A stretch of DNA of 5,274 nt from Desulfovibrionaceae bacterium (GTDB taxonomy: Bacteria > Pseudomonadota > Gammaproteobacteria > Burkholderiales > Burkholderiaceae_C), in assembly GCA_009778355.1 (NCBI GenBank), contig WRJY01000143.1, positions 1-5,274 on the forward strand, given 5' to 3'. Position 1 is the first letter of the stretch. Each line of letters starts with the position of its first letter. The translations under genes were made by a program, and so were the position numbers. This document shows, piece after piece, positions 1-5,274 of the stretch. The notes under the pieces are model-generated. The model saw only the letters and a list, made by a program, of their open reading frames with translations. It was not told where the DNA came from and ran no database searches.

Positions 1-128
1 TTGCGCTTGACCGCGCGCGCATTCAGGCGGCCACGACTGCTCACACAGCGGCCCCGGGCAATTTCCTCGAGCAGCGCAGCGCGCCAAATTGTCAGGCGCT
101 CTTGGGAACCTCGACCCGAGTTTCGCAT
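1..128 (-). mobile_element. C-terminal fragment of an IS4-type transposase (partial, runs off left edge)
   Basis: On the minus strand one frame is open from about 137 down to base 1, with an internal ATG at 128-126. It reads in part WRAALLEEIARGRC and then SSRGRLNARAVKR before leaving the window. This resembles the C-terminal tail of IS4-family DDE transposases, which often end in an arginine-rich R-G-R-x-N-P-R-x-V-K-R-K motif; here the usual proline is alanine. The frame is closed upstream by a TGA at 140-138, so the catalytic DDE core is absent and the piece is a remnant or is frameshifted. It lies just downstream of the toxin gene on the same strand. The call rests on about 30 residues matched from memory and is tentative. 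No terminal inverted repeat or target duplication can be seen here. Confidence 0.4.
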
Positions 129-166
129 GAACTCGTGTCAAATCCTATCAGCGATTCATTTGGATG

Positions 167-466
167 CTATCGCGCAGCCGCCACCTTGTACACCGCGCTG
201 CGGTCGCGCTTTCCCACTGCGATCACTATCACGATCAGCTCTTTGTCGCGGACTTCGTACACCAGACGGTATCCGATGCCGCGAAGCTTGATCTTGTGGC
301 GGTCTGGATGACCGTGCAGCTTTGCGGAAGGAGCACGAGGGTTTTCAAGCCGCTCGGCCAGTTTCGACTTGAACCGCGCCTGCGCGTCGCCATCGAGCCT
401 GCGCCACTCTTTGAGCGCCTCATCCAGAAAGCCGAGCCTAAAGTGTGAACGGGCGCTAAAGCCCAT
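167..466 (-). CDS. stbE: RelE/StbE-family mRNA interferase toxin of a type II toxin-antitoxin module
   Basis: This is a 99-residue protein, close to the usual length of about 85-95 for the family. Members cleave mRNA in the ribosomal A site and are neutralised by the cognate antitoxin. The sequence follows the RelE/StbE pattern throughout: an N-terminal strand and helix (FLDEALKEW, 13-21), helix two ending in LAERLENPR (36-44), then SAKLHG, HKIKLR (57-62), GYRLVYEV (65-72) and a C-terminal AVGKRDRSAVYK (83-94). By alignment from memory, the residues matching the E. coli RelE active site are K58, K60, R67, R87 and Y93, so the toxin looks intact. I chose the ATG at 466-464. The frame stays open to an ATG at 505, but the extra 13 residues do not resemble the family and would lie inside the antitoxin gene. 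The chosen start overlaps the antitoxin by 11 bases, suggesting translational coupling; no clear Shine-Dalgarno sequence precedes it. Confidence 0.88.
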   Translation of the reverse strand: MGFSARSHFRLGFLDEALKEWRRLDGDAQARFKSKLAERLENPRAPSAKLHGHPDRHKIKLRGIGYRLVYEVRDKELIVIVIAVGKRDRSAVYKVAAAR

Positions 467-704
467 CGATGCTGATTTCGACGACAGGCTGGTTTTTGCG
501 GGCATCGGCGATGGCGTTCAGCTCCATGTCCTCAAGCCGCTCCATCAGGCGTTCATACGCCTGCGCCGGAACGCAATAAAAAGCGGGCGTGTTCCGGTTG
601 AGAATCGCCACGGGCGCGCCGTCGCCAGACGCGACAGTGCTCATCGGGTTCTTCTTCAACTCCGACACGCTGGCCGTGATTTCGGCAAGGATGGCATGGG
701 ACAT
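456..704 (-). CDS. stbD: Phd/YefM-type antitoxin (StbD-like) of the same toxin-antitoxin module
   Basis: This 82-residue protein is the first gene of the module. It begins with a Phd/YefM DNA-binding domain: the segment SVSELKKNPM (12-21) followed by VASGDGAPVAILNRNTPAFYCVPAQAYERL (24-53) is the typical StbD signature, with the LNRN turn and a Y-C-V-P motif. The acidic tail (57-82, ending EISIDGL) is the part expected to wrap around and block the toxin. Family members bind their own promoter and repress it more strongly as a complex with the toxin. The ATG at 704-702 is preceded on the minus strand by CGGAA with six bases between, a reasonable ribosome binding site. Pairing a Phd-fold antitoxin with a RelE-fold toxin is normal for StbDE. 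The gene looks intact. Confidence 0.9.
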   Translation of the reverse strand: MSHAILAEITASVSELKKNPMSTVASGDGAPVAILNRNTPAFYCVPAQAYERLMERLEDMELNAIADARKNQPVVEISIDGL

Positions 705-727
705 GATCTGTTCCGTGACTTGTGCAA

Positions 728-745
728 GGCACCAATATTAGTGCC
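728..745. promoter_or_regulatory. Imperfect palindrome overlapping the TA -10 box, probable autoregulatory operator
   Basis: GGCACCAATATTAGTGCC is an 18-base inverted repeat in which 16 positions are self-complementary; only the C/A pair at 733 and 740 breaks it. It contains the whole -10 hexamer of the TA promoter and reaches the predicted start point. Phd/YefM antitoxins are known to bind short palindromes at their own promoters, so binding here would block RNA polymerase. The palindrome is seen directly; its use as an operator is inferred. Confidence 0.6.
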
Positions 746-763
746 GTTAATCGCTCTCGTCAA
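735..763 (-). promoter_or_regulatory. Sigma70-type promoter of the toxin-antitoxin module
   Basis: On the minus strand TTGACG (763-758) and TAATAT (740-735) are separated by exactly 17 bases. Both hexamers are close to the TTGACA/TATAAT consensus. The predicted transcription start is near 728, giving a leader of about 24 bases that carries the GGAA ribosome binding site of the antitoxin. The position directly upstream of the antitoxin and the quality of the match make this a strong prediction, although it is sequence-based only. Confidence 0.75.
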
Positions 764-820
764 ACCGCGGTCTTTCCCAGCGAGGCAAGCGCGGCCAGTT
801 CCTTGTTTTGTAGCTGCGCT

Positions 821-857
821 GAAAAAGAAACTGCCCATGCGCCAGACGCATGAACAG
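821..857 (-). terminator. Intrinsic terminator of the Rieske oxygenase gene
   Basis: On the minus strand CTGTTCATGCG (857-847), loop TCTGG and CGCATGGGCAG (841-831) form an 11-base-pair stem with two G-U wobbles. It is followed at once by TTTCTTTTTC (830-821). It begins only a few bases after the TAA stop (864-862) of the oxygenase gene. Hairpin plus T-rich tract in the right orientation is the classic Rho-independent signature. It also insulates the toxin-antitoxin promoter downstream. Confidence 0.75.
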
Positions 858-861
858 GCTC

Positions 862-2007
862 TTACGCTACGCGGGTAATGCCCATCGCCCGCCGGTACCA
901 CTCGTGGAAGTGCTGCATCCCGTCTTCCATCGGGCTTTGGTAGGGGCCGGTTTCGTTTTCGCCGCGCAGCATCAGCGCCTTGCGGCCGGCGTCCATGCGC
1001 TCGCCGATTTCGTCGTCCTCGATGCAGGTTTCCATGTAGGCGGCGCGCTGCGCCTGCATGAACTCGGGCTCGAAGGCGGCGATTTCCTCGGGGTAGAAAA
1101 ACTCCACCATGTTCAGCGTTTCGTTCACGCTGACGGGGTGCATGGTGGAGATGGTCAGCACGTGCGGGTACCACTCCACCGTGATGTGCGGAAAGTAGGT
1201 CAGCCAGATGGCGCCGCGCTCGGGTTTTTTGTTCTGGTCGTAGGCCAGCAGCGCCTTGTGCCAGCGTTCGTACACCGGGCTGCCGGGCCGCCCGCCGGGC
1301 GCCAGGTTGGCCGACGCGCCCACGGTCTGCACCGAGTATTCGCGCCCGAATTCCCAGCGCAGGTCGTCGCAGGTGACGAAGTTGCTCAGGCCGGGGTGAA
1401 AGGGTGCGACGTGGTAGTCCTCCAGATAGACCTCGATGAAGGTCTTCCAGTTGTAGCGGCAGGTGTGCAGTTCGACATGGCCGAGCGCGTAGCCGTCGAA
1501 CGACAGCTCCCTGGCCAGCGTCATGCCCGCCAGGTCGGCGGCGATGTCGCGGCCATTGTCCTCGAACAACATGCCGTTCCATTCGCGCAGGCCATAGCGG
1601 TTCAGGTTCAGGCACGGGTCGTGGGGGAAATGCGGCGCGCCCAGCAGCTTGCCGTCGGCGGCATAGGTCCAGCGGTGCAGCGGGCAGACGATGTGGCCGC
1701 CCGCCGCGCCCTTGTGCTCGGCGGCCAGCGAGCCGCGCCCCTTGAGCATTACCGCCTGGCGATGGCGGCAGATGTTGGACACCAGCCGCACGCCGCCTTG
1801 CGGGTCGTTGACCAGGGCGCGGCCTTCGCCTTCTTGCGGCAGGGCGTGATAGTCGCCCGGTTTGGGCACGGCCAGCCGGTGGCCGACGTAGCGCGGGCCG
1901 GGTTTGAAAAGGAGTTCCAACTCGCGCTCGAACAGCGCCTGGTCGAAGTAGGCATCGACGGCAAGTTGACTGGTTGCCTGCTGTGGCTGAAGACTTGAAT
2001 CAGACAT
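862..2007 (-). CDS. Rieske non-haem iron aromatic ring-hydroxylating oxygenase, alpha subunit
   Basis: This complete 381-residue protein has the two-domain layout of Rieske oxygenase alpha subunits. The N-terminal Rieske domain (about 38-150) carries the cluster ligands in C80-R-H82 and C108-P-L-H111, followed by RWTY. The 25 residues between H82 and C108 exceed the usual 15-18. The C-terminal catalytic domain shows NWKTFIEVYLEDYHVAPFH (186-204), where H199 and H204 are the expected mononuclear iron ligands. E196, at the position of the bridging carboxylate between subunits, is a glutamate, as described for carnitine oxygenase CntA. The third iron ligand is probably D331 or D332 in IEDDEIGERMDAG (329-341). 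Such enzymes use electrons from a separate reductase to activate oxygen and oxidise aromatic or quaternary-amine substrates. No reductase, ferredoxin or beta subunit is encoded here, so the substrate is unknown. The ATG at 2007-2005 has only a weak GGA upstream. The gene is divergent from xseB and ends at a good terminator. Confidence 0.88.
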   Translation of the reverse strand: MSDSSLQPQQATSQLAVDAYFDQALFERELELLFKPGPRYVGHRLAVPKPGDYHALPQEGEGRALVNDPQGGVRLVSNICRHRQAVMLKGRGSLAAEHKGAAGGHIVCPLHRWTYAADGKLLGAPHFPHDPCLNLNRYGLREWNGMLFEDNGRDIAADLAGMTLARELSFDGYALGHVELHTCRYNWKTFIEVYLEDYHVAPFHPGLSNFVTCDDLRWEFGREYSVQTVGASANLAPGGRPGSPVYERWHKALLAYDQNKKPERGAIWLTYFPHITVEWYPHVLTISTMHPVSVNETLNMVEFFYPEEIAAFEPEFMQAQRAAYMETCIEDDEIGERMDAGRKALMLRGENETGPYQSPMEDGMQHFHEWYRRAMGITRVA

Positions 2008-2183
2008 GGTTGATCCGACTGGAGACTTCCCCTATGAAGGGGCAGGAAGTTAAACGCCCGGCGTCCGGGGACATGGGGCGCGCGAACCCTTGGGCGACGG
2101 GTCAGCCAAGGAAACTTTCAATCTTACCCTTTGCCTCCTGTGGAGACCGCTCGTGCGACCTAAAATAAACGCTTTGCCCAGCC
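2008..2183. other. Divergent intergenic region between the Rieske gene and xseB
   Basis: These 176 bases must hold the start signals of both flanking genes. Visible structure: a small inverted repeat in the oxygenase leader (CTTCCCC at 2026-2032 against GGGG at 2039-2042 and GGAAG at 2045-2049); a second inverted repeat CCTTGG/CCAAGG (2088-2093 and 2106-2111, 12-base spacer), which could be a regulator site; and a TAAAAT box just before xseB. I found no convincing minus-strand promoter for the oxygenase and no RNA gene. Confidence 0.5.
2139..2166 (+). promoter_or_regulatory. Possible promoter of the xseB-ispA-dxs operon
   Basis: TAAAAT at 2161-2166 is a close match to the -10 consensus in otherwise GC-rich DNA and lies just ahead of the first gene of the operon. 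The matching -35 region is poor: TGTGGA at 2139-2144 gives a 16-base spacer, while the better-looking TTGCCT at 2131-2136 is 24 bases away. If this box is used, transcription would start near 2173 and leave a leader of only about 11 bases. Confidence 0.4.
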
Positions 2184-2420
2184 ATGTCCCGCAAAGCCCC
2201 CGCACGTTTGCCCGCGCCCGCCAGCTATGGCGAGGCCGTTCAGCAGCTCGAGCAATTGGTGGCGGCGCTGGAGTCGGGCCAGCTTCCGCTGGAAGACCTG
2301 CTGACGCAGTACCAGCGCGGCGCCGAGCTGTTGAGCTATTGCCGCGACCGTTTGCAGGCGGTGGAAGAGCAGGTCAAGGTGCTGGATCAGGACGGCGCCG
2401 TCAAGCCGTGGAATGGCTGA
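2184..2420 (+). CDS. xseB: Exodeoxyribonuclease VII small subunit
   Basis: XseB is the small, non-catalytic subunit that assembles in several copies around XseA to form exonuclease VII, which degrades single-stranded DNA in the cytoplasm. The 78-residue product matches the family length of about 75-85. It has the typical helical core: YGEAVQQLEQLVAALESGQLPLEDLLTQYQRG (15-46), with the conserved E-x-G-x-L-P-L-E turn, then a helix LLSYCRDRLQAVEEQVKVL (49-67) and a short tail. The ATG at 2184 gives the expected N terminus, but GCCCAGCC before it shows no Shine-Dalgarno sequence. The gene overlaps ispA by eight bases (ATGGCTGA). The xseB-ispA-dxs order is common in proteobacteria. The xseA gene is not in the window. 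Confidence 0.93.
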   Translation: MSRKAPARLPAPASYGEAVQQLEQLVAALESGQLPLEDLLTQYQRGAELLSYCRDRLQAVEEQVKVLDQDGAVKPWNG

Positions 2421-3306
2421 TATGGCGTTTCAGTCCTGGATGGCCGCCCGGCAGGCCCGCGTGGAGACGGCGCTGGCGCGCTGGGTGAGCGCCGATACCC
2501 CTGCCGGCCTGGGCGATGCCATGCGCTACGCGGTGCTCGACGGCGGCAAGCGCCTGCGTCCGTTGCTGGTGCTGGCGGCCAGCGAGGCGGTGCAGGGCAA
2601 CGGCGAGGCCGCGTTGCGCGCGGCCTGCGCGGTGGAACTGATTCACGCCTATTCCCTGGTGCACGACGACTTGCCCTGCATGGACGACGACGTGCTGCGC
2701 CGCGGCAAGCCGACCGCGCACGTGCGCTTCGGTCAGGCGCAGGCGCTGCTGGCCGGCGATGCGTTGCAGGCGCTGGCCTTCGAGTTGCTCACGCCGGAGG
2801 GCGATGCGGTGCCCGCCAGCGTGCAGGCCGCCCTGTGCCGCCTGCTGGCCCGCGCCGCCGGCGTTCAGGGCATGGCGGGCGGGCAGGCCATCGATCTGGC
2901 GAGCGTGGGCAAGCCATTGACCGAGCCCGAACTGCGCGCCATGCACCGGCTCAAGACCGGCATCCTGCTGCAAGCCAGCGTGCGCATGGGCGTGGCCACT
3001 GGCGCGCAAGTGCCGCCCGGCGCGCGCGCCGCGCTGGACGATTACGGCGCGGCCATCGGACTGGCGTTTCAGGTGGTCGATGACATCCTCGACGTGGCCG
3101 CCGACTCGGCGGCGCTGGGTAAAACCGCCGGCAAGGACGCCGCCGCCGGCAAGCCCACTTATGTGTCCGTGCTTGGGCTGCAAGCCTCGCAGGCGCTGGC
3201 CGCCGAGCTGTGCGCCAAGGCGCATCGCGCGCTCGACGCCAGCGCGCTGCCGGGCGTCGAGCGCTTGCGCGCGCTGGCCGACCTGATGGTCCAACGCAAC
3301 AACTGA
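2413..3306 (+). CDS. ispA: Farnesyl diphosphate synthase (geranyltranstransferase)
   Basis: This is a 297-residue trans-prenyl diphosphate synthase, the usual IspA length. It condenses DMAPP with two IPP units to give geranyl and then farnesyl diphosphate in the cytoplasm. Motifs in order: GGKR (44-47) for IPP binding; the first aspartate-rich motif DDLPCMD (85-91, the DDx4D form typical of bacterial enzymes) followed by RR (96-97); GMAGGQ (153-158); KTG (181-183); and the second aspartate-rich motif DDILD (223-227). HAYSLVHDD just before the first motif is almost the same as in E. coli IspA, which supports a C15 product. The ATG at 2413 overlaps the end of xseB. A second in-frame ATG at 2422, three codons on, has GGAA eight bases upstream and could be the true start. 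The stop is one base before dxs. Confidence 0.95.
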   Translation: MADMAFQSWMAARQARVETALARWVSADTPAGLGDAMRYAVLDGGKRLRPLLVLAASEAVQGNGEAALRAACAVELIHAYSLVHDDLPCMDDDVLRRGKPTAHVRFGQAQALLAGDALQALAFELLTPEGDAVPASVQAALCRLLARAAGVQGMAGGQAIDLASVGKPLTEPELRAMHRLKTGILLQASVRMGVATGAQVPPGARAALDDYGAAIGLAFQVVDDILDVAADSAALGKTAGKDAAAGKPTYVSVLGLQASQALAAELCAKAHRALDASALPGVERLRALADLMVQRNN

Positions 3307-3307
3307 C

Positions 3308-5209
3308 ATGCTCACCAACCTTCTGGCAACCATTCACGATCCGGCTGACCTGCGGCGCCTGCCGCGCGCGCAGCTCAAGGCGCTGGCTGGCGAAGTGCGC
3401 GACTGCGTGCTGCACAACGTGTCCAAAACGGGCGGGCACCTCAGCTCCAACCTCGGCACGGTGGAACTGACGATCGCGCTGCACCACGTGTTCAACACGC
3501 CCTACGACCGCTTGGTCTGGGACGTGGGCCACCAGACCTACGCGCACAAAATCCTGACCGGGCGGCGCGAGCGCATGACCACGCTGCGCCAGTTCGGCGG
3601 CCTGTCGGGCTTTCCGCGCCGCATCGAGAGCGGGTACGACACCTTCGGCGCCGGTCATTCTTCGACCAGCATCTCGGCCGCGCTGGGCATGGCGCTGGCG
3701 GCGCGCCACAAGGGCGAAGACCGCAAGACGGTGGCCGTCATCGGCGACGGCGCGCTGACCGGCGGCATGGCCTTCGAGGCGCTCAACAACGCCGGCGTCG
3801 AGCGCGATGCCCGGCTGCTGGTGGTGCTCAACGACAACGACATGTCGATCAGCCCGCCCGTGGGCGCGCTCAACCGCTATCTGGCGCAGCTCATGAGCGG
3901 GCAGTTCTACGCCGCCGCCAAGAACGTCGGCAAGACCGTGCTCGGCCCGGTGCCGCCGTTGTTCGAGCTGGCCAAGCGGCTGGAGCAGCAGGCCAAGGGC
4001 ATGGTGGTGCCGGCCACGCTGTTCGAGACCTTCGGCTTCAACTACATCGGTCCCATCGACGGGCACGACCTGGACTCGCTGATCCCCACGCTGGAGAACA
4101 TCCGCGACCTGATGAGCCGCCAGGCCGGGCCGCAATTCCTGCACGTGGTCACCAAAAAAGGCCAAGGCTACAAGCTGGCCGAGGCCGACCCGGTGGCCTA
4201 CCACGGGCCGGGCAAATTCGACCCGGCGGTCGGCCTGGTTCAGCCCGCCACCGCGCCCAGGCCGACCTTTACCCAGGTGTTCGGCCAGTGGCTGTGCGAC
4301 ATGGCGGCGGCTGACGAGCGGCTGATCGGCATCACCCCGGCCATGCGCGAAGGCTCGGGCATGGTCGAGTTTCATCAGCGATTTCCAGGGCGCTACCACG
4401 ACGTCGGCATTGCCGAGCAGCACGCCGTCACCTTCGCCGCCGGGCTGGCCTGCGAGGGGCTGAAACCCGTGGTGGCGATCTACTCCACCTTCTTGCAGCG
4501 CGCCTACGACCAGCTCATTCACGACGTGGCGATCCAGAACCTGCCGGTGCTGTTCGCCCTGGACCGCGCCGGCCTGGTCGGCGCCGACGGCGCCACCCAC
4601 GCGGGCAATTACGACATCGCCTACCTGCGCTGCATCCCCAACGTCAGCGTGGCCTGCCCGGCCGACGAGCGCGAATGCCGCCAACTGCTCACCACCGCCT
4701 ACCAGCACGGCGGCCCCGTGGCCGTGCGCTACCCGCGCGGCGCGGGCGCGGGCGTGCAGCCCCTGGACGATTTGAGCGCCTTGCCGTTCGGCCAGGCCGA
4801 AGTCCGCCGTCAGGGCGAGCGCGTCGCCATCCTGGCCTTTGGCACCTTGCTCTACCCCGCGCTGGAAGCCGCCGGGCGCCTGAATGCCAGCGTCGTCAAC
4901 ATGCGCTGGGCCAAGCCGCTGGACGCGGCCTTGCTGCTCGACGTGGCCGCGCGGCACGATTTACTGGTGACGGTGGAAGAGGGCGCCATCATGGGCGGCG
5001 CAGGCAGCGCCGTGGCCGAAACGCTGAACGCCGCCGGCATCGCCAAACCGCTGCTGCAACTGGGCCTGGCCGACCAGTTCATCGAGCACGGCGACCCCGC
5101 CCATCTGCTGGCGTTGCAGGGCCTGGACGCGGCAGGCATCGAAGCCTCCATCCGCGCCCGCCTCGACGCCGCCGCCCGCCCGGCGGCCTCGGCGCTGGCG
5201 GGTGCATAG
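3308..5209 (+). CDS. dxs: 1-deoxy-D-xylulose-5-phosphate synthase
   Basis: Dxs condenses pyruvate and D-glyceraldehyde 3-phosphate, using thiamine diphosphate and Mg2+, to form DXP, the precursor of MEP-pathway isoprenoids and also of thiamine and pyridoxal. The 633 residues match the family length of about 620-640. Visible features: H44 in TGGHLSSNLGTVE; GHSSTSISAALG (116-127); the diphosphate/Mg site GDGA (146-149) with N177 in LNDNDMS; H299 in the YHGPGKFDP segment; the pyrimidine domain motif DVGIAEQHAVTFAAG (365-379) with the catalytic glutamate E370; and substrate-contacting residues Y392, R398, R420, D427 and H431, equivalent to those of the E. coli enzyme. A transketolase C-terminal domain follows, and the protein ends in an alanine-rich tail (about 621-633). 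The ATG follows the ispA stop by one base (TGACATG) without a clear ribosome binding site, implying coupled translation. Confidence 0.97.
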   Translation: MLTNLLATIHDPADLRRLPRAQLKALAGEVRDCVLHNVSKTGGHLSSNLGTVELTIALHHVFNTPYDRLVWDVGHQTYAHKILTGRRERMTTLRQFGGLSGFPRRIESGYDTFGAGHSSTSISAALGMALAARHKGEDRKTVAVIGDGALTGGMAFEALNNAGVERDARLLVVLNDNDMSISPPVGALNRYLAQLMSGQFYAAAKNVGKTVLGPVPPLFELAKRLEQQAKGMVVPATLFETFGFNYIGPIDGHDLDSLIPTLENIRDLMSRQAGPQFLHVVTKKGQGYKLAEADPVAYHGPGKFDPAVGLVQPATAPRPTFTQVFGQWLCDMAAADERLIGITPAMREGSGMVEFHQRFPGRYHDVGIAEQHAVTFAAGLACEGLKPVVAIYSTFLQRAYDQLIHDVAIQNLPVLFALDRAGLVGADGATHAGNYDIAYLRCIPNVSVACPADERECRQLLTTAYQHGGPVAVRYPRGAGAGVQPLDDLSALPFGQAEVRRQGERVAILAFGTLLYPALEAAGRLNASVVNMRWAKPLDAALLLDVAARHDLLVTVEEGAIMGGAGSAVAETLNAAGIAKPLLQLGLADQFIEHGDPAHLLALQGLDAAGIEASIRARLDAAARPAASALAGA

Positions 5210-5213
5210 CGAG

Positions 5214-5230
5214 CTCACCCAAATGGTGAG
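5214..5230 (+). other. Short hairpin after dxs, weak terminator candidate
   Basis: CTCACC (5214-5219) and GGTGAG (5225-5230) form a six-base-pair stem with a CAAAT loop, starting five bases after the dxs stop. No T-tract follows on the plus strand, so it is not a standard intrinsic terminator. It may be a 3'-end-stabilising hairpin or have no role. Confidence 0.3.
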
Positions 5231-5246
5231 GTCGAGCTAAGTCAAA

Positions 5247-5269
5247 AACCTCTGTGTTCATAAGAGGTT
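5247..5269 (-). terminator. Possible minus-strand terminator hairpin at the right edge
   Basis: AACCTCT (5247-5253) and AGAGGTT (5263-5269) form a perfect seven-base-pair stem with a nine-base loop. Read on the minus strand the second arm runs straight into a T-tract (AGAGGTTTTTGAC), so it could end a minus-strand transcript entering from beyond the window. The stem is short and AT-rich, and the gene it would serve is not visible. Confidence 0.25.
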
Positions 5270-5274
5270 ACGAG

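Noticed and set aside
1..311. Plus-strand open frames at the left edge, opposite the IS remnant and toxin
   Set aside because: They overlap the toxin gene antisense, have no recognisable domain, and are Arg/Ser/Pro-rich like non-coding frames.
656..1615. A 319-codon minus-strand open frame in another phase of the Rieske gene
   Set aside because: It is arginine-rich out-of-frame translation of the oxygenase gene, running through the terminator and the TA promoter.
850..1998. A 382-codon open frame on the plus strand opposite the Rieske gene
   Set aside because: It is the antisense shadow of a gene with intact metal-binding motifs; its own sequence is low-complexity and shows no family signature.
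2401..3333. A 310-codon minus-strand open frame opposite ispA
   Set aside because: It is a shadow of ispA with a repetitive His/Gln/Ala/Gly composition and no plausible start signals.
2951..4957. A 668-codon open frame on the minus strand across ispA and dxs
   Set aside because: It lies antisense to two unmistakable housekeeping genes, and its His/Gln/Ala/Val/Arg/Gly-rich composition is typical of the mirror frame of high-GC coding DNA. It shows no domain I recognise.
5210..5274. CRISPR array, tRNA or riboswitch
   Set aside because: No repeated spacer pattern, cloverleaf or conserved riboswitch core could be found here or in the other non-coding gaps (705-861, 2008-2183).

Overview
The window is high-GC proteobacterial DNA. 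The gene order xseB-ispA-dxs, with a divergent Rieske-type oxygenase gene beside it, is the arrangement I associate with Burkholderiales, most likely the Comamonadaceae (Acidovorax/Comamonas/Polaromonas group). That placement rests on remembered gene order and protein resemblance, not on a search.

Layout. Positions 1-128 (minus strand) look like the C-terminal piece of an IS4-type transposase running off the left edge. Positions 167-704 (minus) hold a two-gene toxin-antitoxin module of the StbDE type: a Phd/YefM-like antitoxin followed by an overlapping RelE-like toxin. A good sigma70-like promoter precedes it, and its -10 box lies inside a near-perfect palindrome. A strong candidate intrinsic terminator (821-857, minus) separates this module from the next gene. 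Positions 862-2007 (minus) encode a complete 381-residue Rieske non-haem iron oxygenase alpha subunit. A 176-base divergent intergenic region follows. The rest of the window is a tightly packed plus-strand operon: xseB (2184-2420), ispA (2413-3306) and dxs (3308-5209). The last 65 bases are non-coding and contain two short hairpins.

How the genes work together. Dxs makes 1-deoxy-D-xylulose 5-phosphate, the entry metabolite of the MEP isoprenoid pathway. IspA condenses the pathway's end products IPP and DMAPP into geranyl and farnesyl diphosphate for quinones, undecaprenyl phosphate and other prenyl lipids. XseB is the small subunit of exonuclease VII and is a conventional passenger in this operon. 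All three appear co-transcribed and translationally coupled, with an 8-base overlap and a 1-base gap. The Rieske protein has intact metal-binding motifs, but its substrate and electron-transfer partner cannot be read from this window. The toxin-antitoxin pair with the adjacent IS remnant looks like accessory DNA beside the core block.

I do not see a convincing previously undescribed system. The points most worth a second look are the accessory junction at the left (IS remnant plus TA module), the TA promoter/operator layout, the enlarged Rieske cluster loop, and the apparently very short leader of xseB without a ribosome binding site.
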